From Spirochaeta sp. (GTDB lineage: Bacteria > Spirochaetota > Spirochaetia > DSM-2461): DNA of 5,347 bases. The stretch spans positions 1-5,347 of the forward strand of contig JAUVIY010000195.1 of NCBI GenBank assembly GCA_030592625.1. The letters are read 5' to 3'. Shown here one piece after another: positions 4,403-5,347 of the stretch; position 1 is the first letter of the stretch, and each line of letters opens with the position of its first letter. A model generated the notes under the pieces. The model saw only the letters and a list, made by a program, of their open reading frames with translations, searched no databases and was not told the origin of the DNA. The translations under genes were made by a program, and so were the position numbers.

Positions 4403-5347
4403 CCGAGCATCCTATATCTATGGCTTTCAGCAGGGCCGCAAGCTGTGCCAAGCCCTTACTGATGGGTTCAATCAGAACAGATTCTTCCAGTTCACCTGCG
4501 TTTTCACCACTGGTAAGCCCGATTGTTACCGCCGGTATCCCCTTGTCTATCAGAGCCGCTACTTCCGAGGTGCTGGGCGTAATACGGGGTTTAATATTCA
4601 TTCTTTTCAGAATCTCCCTGCCGATTGTGTTGAGAGGGTGGGAGAATTCCGTTCCTCCGGACTTCCGCCGGGCTATCTCCTTGAATTGAACCATAGCTCC
4701 GGTTTTCGATGTCATTTCCTCGGCCAGGAAATTGATCCGTGTGGCCAGATCTGAGACTATTTCATCGGATTCACTTCGTATCTCAAAACGCAGGCGTGCT
4801 TTGGTAGGCAGGGTATTGTAGGAGGTTCCCGCCTCCATTTGTCCCATCACGATGGTTGTATTCGGTTTCCTGGGAAGGGGGATTTCGAGTATCCGGTTGA
4901 TCATGTCGTTCATATCGACGATGGCCCCTACGGAATTGAACTTCGTCCAATCATACTGTTCGGGGATCTTGTAAGTCAGTTCTCCCCTGAGCATGCCGAT
5001 TGAAGAAAAACTCAACCGTCCTATCTTGACACCTTCCAGACATACAGCGGCGGTGAAGGGACGCTTGTAGTTGTCCAGAACGAAGCGAAGACCTTCCAAA
5101 TCTCCCCGACCGAGACCACGGGAGCTTCCCAGAAGAACGAGATTGGCATCAAGTTCAAGACCGATCCGTTCCATAATAAGGGGGAGCGTGCCCAGGACGG
5201 CGACGCCGAGGCTGTTATCGCTTACCCCCGGCCCGATGGCCATGTTCGGTTCAAGGGTGACGGTATGATCGACAGTTTCATTGAAAAGAGTATCAAGATG
5301 TGCAACAACCAGTATATCCCTGTCTCCCACCCGACCGGGAACGATGC
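4392..5347 (-). CDS. M20-family peptidase homologue, probably catalytically dead (5' end beyond right edge)
   Basis: The frame is open to the right edge. The GTG at 5328-5330 is internal, because the codons before it (reading I-V-P-G-R) continue the usual M20 sequence PGxxxRDILVVAHLDT, so the true start lies outside. Counting from that GTG as 1: HLDT at 11-14 carries the first metal His and its Asp; GVSDNSLGVAVL (35-46) carries the bridging Asp, D38; SYNTLPTKARLRFEIRS (170-186) is the hallmark end of the dimerisation domain; GIPAVTIG (264-271) marks the return to the catalytic domain. Where active relatives read EEGLG, this reads SSRGLG (69-74), losing the general-base and metal-ligand Glu pair. 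Where relatives read AHTLDE near the C-terminus, this reads AGELEE (278-283), losing the last metal His. No signal peptide can be judged because the N-terminus is missing. The gene is upstream of, and overlaps, gpgS. The fold is sure; loss of activity is inferred from missing residues. Confidence 0.8.
   Translation of the reverse strand, partial: IVPGRVGDRDILVVAHLDTLFNETVDHTVTLEPNMAIGPGVSDNSLGVAVLGTLPLIMERIGLELDANLVLLGSSRGLGRGDLEGLRFVLDNYKRPFTAAVCLEGVKIGRLSFSSIGMLRGELTYKIPEQYDWTKFNSVGAIVDMNDMINRILEIPLPRKPNTTIVMGQMEAGTSYNTLPTKARLRFEIRSESDEIVSDLATRINFLAEEMTSKTGAMVQFKEIARRKSGGTEFSHPLNTIGREILKRMNIKPRITPSTSEVAALIDKGIPAVTIGLTSGENAGELEESVLIEPISKGLAQLAALLKAIDIGCSDES
4403..4412 (-). promoter_or_regulatory. 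Ribosome binding site fixing the gpgS start
   Basis: The minus strand reads AGGATGCTCGG directly before the ATG at 4402. AGGA (4409-4412) is 6 nt from the start codon and lies within the last codons of the M20-like gene. This supports the short-overlap start of gpgS. Confidence 0.6.

Noticed and set aside
5328..5330. GTG as the start of the M20-like gene
   Set aside because: The frame stays open upstream to the edge, and its codons continue the family's conserved PGxxxRD segment, so the GTG is an internal Val codon.

Overview
The window looks like a chromosomal segment from a free-living, possibly marine, spirochaete (Spirochaetota, Spirochaeta/Sediminispirochaeta-like). GC content is moderate. 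The lineage call rests on recalled resemblance of three things to spirochaete families: the N-terminal motif RYGVWVKTGPD of the acidic protein, its conserved C-terminal helical end, and the start of the partial gene at the left edge. No search was run, so the call is an inference. Genes are tightly packed. There are no RNA genes, insertion sequences, CRISPR arrays or other mobile elements, and no gene-free stretch longer than about 185 bp.

Layout: (1) Positions 1-208, minus strand: the first 69 codons of a gene that runs off the left edge. It starts at an ATG that overlaps the stop of the gene before it. (2) Positions 208-2253, minus: a 681-residue, extremely acidic protein with short conserved ends and a roughly 490-residue middle containing a single basic residue. 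(3) Positions 2254-2438: a divergent intergenic region that must hold promoters for both directions. A plausible extended -10 for the rightward unit lies so close to the next start codon that the mRNA would be almost leaderless. (4) Positions 2439-2879 and 2860-3426, plus: a two-gene unit encoding an FtsB/DivIC-like membrane protein with an extra C-terminal membrane segment and a short TsaC/YrdC-type threonylcarbamoyl-AMP synthase. (5) Positions 3416-4402 and 4392-5347, minus: a two-gene unit converging on it, with an M20-type peptidase homologue (cut by the right edge) followed by glucosyl-3-phosphoglycerate synthase, GpgS. The convergent units overlap by 11 nt at their 3' ends.

Functionally, tsaC serves tRNA t6A modification, the FtsB-like protein probably serves cell division, and gpgS serves synthesis of glucosylglycerate, a compatible solute or polysaccharide precursor. 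The matching phosphatase is not in the window. The M20 homologue keeps the fold landmarks and the HxD motif, but it has lost the catalytic Glu-Glu pair and the C-terminal metal-binding His, so it is probably not a working peptidase. I see no defence or mobile system. The parts most worth following up are the acidic protein, the M20 pseudoenzyme coupled to gpgS, and the two-membrane-segment FtsB-like protein.
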